DNA from: Hippasteria phrygiana
Taxonomy: Eukaryota > Echinodermata > Asteroidea > Valvatida > Goniasteridae
Direction: 5' to 3'
Assembly (NCBI GenBank): GCA_037893225.1
Contig: JAZGUH010000530.1
Coordinates: 62,001 to 126,000 of the forward strand
DNA: 64,000 nt
The notes under the pieces are model-generated. The model was not told the DNA's origin and did not search any database. It saw only the letters and a list, made by a program, of their open reading frames with translations. The position numbers and the translations under genes were made by a program. Below are positions 63,842 through 64,000 of the stretch, piece by piece; within the stretch, counting starts at the first letter, position 1; every line of letters starts with the position of its first letter.

Positions 63842-64000
63842 ATGAAATATCAACCAAATTCAGTAATTTTGACATGTATGGATAGCTTAGATCTGGCGCT
63901 ACATGTTGCAATTATCGGCGGCTTCTTAGAGTTAAAACTTGTGGAGAAAATTCAAACCTCGCAATGTTTATTTTCTTTCCGGCCAACATCTGTGTGCATA
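63842..64000 (+). repeat. Partial satellite monomer at right edge
   Basis: The first 159 bp of a monomer have 10C, 18T, 25A, 29T, 39G, 72T, 85T and 95A and end in gtgcata, so it is type 4 or type 1. The type depends on positions 199-207, which lie outside the window. The array clearly continues past the right edge. Confidence 0.95.

Larger units (their letters stand above)
1..64000 (+). repeat. Satellite DNA array, 231/232-bp monomer, 275 full copies
   Basis: The window is a head-to-tail tandem array with no interruption. Landmarks in each monomer (1 = A of atgaaatat) are a BglII site agatct at 48-53, ggcggc near 77-82, cctcgcaatg near 116-125, tccggcc near 137-143 and cattcataattgc at the end. 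Type key, relative to type 4 (reference, 232 bp; del = one G missing at 206/207, giving 231 bp): 1 del; 2 25C 29G 95C 137C 145C 158G 199A del; 3 25C 29G 39C 155A 159G 165G 185A; 5 98A 155A 159G 165G 185A; 6 25C 29G 39C 137C 145C 158G 167T 199A del; 7 72C 215C; 8 18A 72C 85C 199A del; 9 10A 18A 72C 85C 90T; 10 = 3 plus 95C; 11 25C 29G 39C 95C 155A 158G 167T 199A del; 12 137C 145C 158G 167T 199A del; 13 10A 18A 155A 159G 165G 185A; 14 155A 159G 165G 185A; 15 = 10 with 185C; 16 = 14 plus 161A; 17 = 14 plus 199A del; 18 = 8 plus 158G; 19 25C 29G 88T 95C 155A 159G 165G 185A; 20 = 8 plus 69T; 21 10A 14A 18A 72C 85C 107C 155A 159G 165G 185A; 22 = 12 plus 25C. The family is not recognised. A satellite identity follows from the repetition alone. 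Confidence 0.99.

Noticed and set aside
1..64000. CRISPR array
   Set aside because: The repeated unit is 231-232 bp with no unique spacers and no cas genes. Length and structure are those of a satellite.
1..64000. CENP-B box or telomere-type motifs
   Set aside because: I looked for the CENP-B box core and for short telomeric hexamer or heptamer runs. Neither is in the monomer. The ccctaggg palindrome in 199A monomers is an isolated 8-bp sequence.
1..64000. Tandem rRNA, tRNA or 5S gene cluster
   Set aside because: The monomer shows no recognisable rRNA core, no tRNA A and B box pair and no terminator T-run in the right arrangement. It also carries many substitutions with no sign of constraint on a folded RNA.
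31..64000. Repeated acatgt palindromes (monomer positions 31, 60 and, in 155A types, 155) as possible protein-binding sites
   Set aside because: Six-base palindromes occur by chance in a 232-bp AT-rich unit, and nothing links these to a known factor. They are conserved only as much as the rest of the monomer.
1..64000. LTR retrotransposon or rolling-circle element as the source of the repeat
   Set aside because: There are no terminal repeats, target-site duplications, primer-binding site or coding domains, and no monomer is joined to foreign sequence. The origin of the monomer cannot be told from this window.

Overview
The whole 64 kb window is one uninterrupted satellite DNA array. It holds 275 complete monomers (145-63841) plus a partial monomer at each edge (1-144 and 63842-64000), all head to tail in one orientation. 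Every start-to-start spacing I located is 231 or 232 bp. The total of 63,697 bp then forces 172 monomers of 232 bp and 103 of 231 bp. Monomers are about 38% GC. Two monomers of different type usually differ at only 1-10 positions, and copies of the larger units look nearly identical. I found no gene, RNA gene, transposon, inversion or unrelated spacer. This architecture points to constitutive heterochromatin (centromeric, pericentromeric or subtelomeric) of a eukaryote. I do not recognise the satellite family, so I name no species.

The interest lies in the higher-order repeat (HOR) structure. I number monomer positions from the start codon-like ATG that begins each unit (first full one at 145) and sort monomers into 22 recurrent types by linked substitutions; the key is in the array entry. 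Layout: (A) 145-4312 is a 9-monomer HOR of 2084 bp, present twice, followed to 10335 by rearranged derivatives. (B) 10336-36971 is a 19-monomer HOR of 4401 bp, present twice, then a deleted form (1391 bp), an expanded form (6253 bp), a 30-monomer form (6947 bp) and a 14-monomer form (3243 bp); a 6947-bp segment is itself tandemly duplicated at 21225-35118. (C) 36972-45541 holds an 8-monomer unit (1853 bp) and two copies of an 11-monomer unit (2547 bp). (D) 45542-57357 holds 18-, 9- and 24-monomer units marked by one private substitution. (E) 57358-64000 is a more scrambled, more diverged edge.

Type order suggests that the 11-monomer unit (types 10-11-12-7-8-9-1-2-3-4-5) resembles a founder. 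The 9-mer of region A, the 8-mer of region C and the 10-monomer core of region D each equal it minus whole monomers, and each has one chimeric monomer (types 6, 13 and 22) at the exact junction. Those are the products expected from unequal crossover inside monomers. Region B, which has the longest and apparently freshest duplications, lies between flanks that alone carry type 1 and type 2 monomers, as in layered expansion of a centromeric array.

All open reading frames of 68-120 codons in the window are by-products of the repeat and are not annotated as genes. Typing was done by eye, so isolated substitutions may have been missed.
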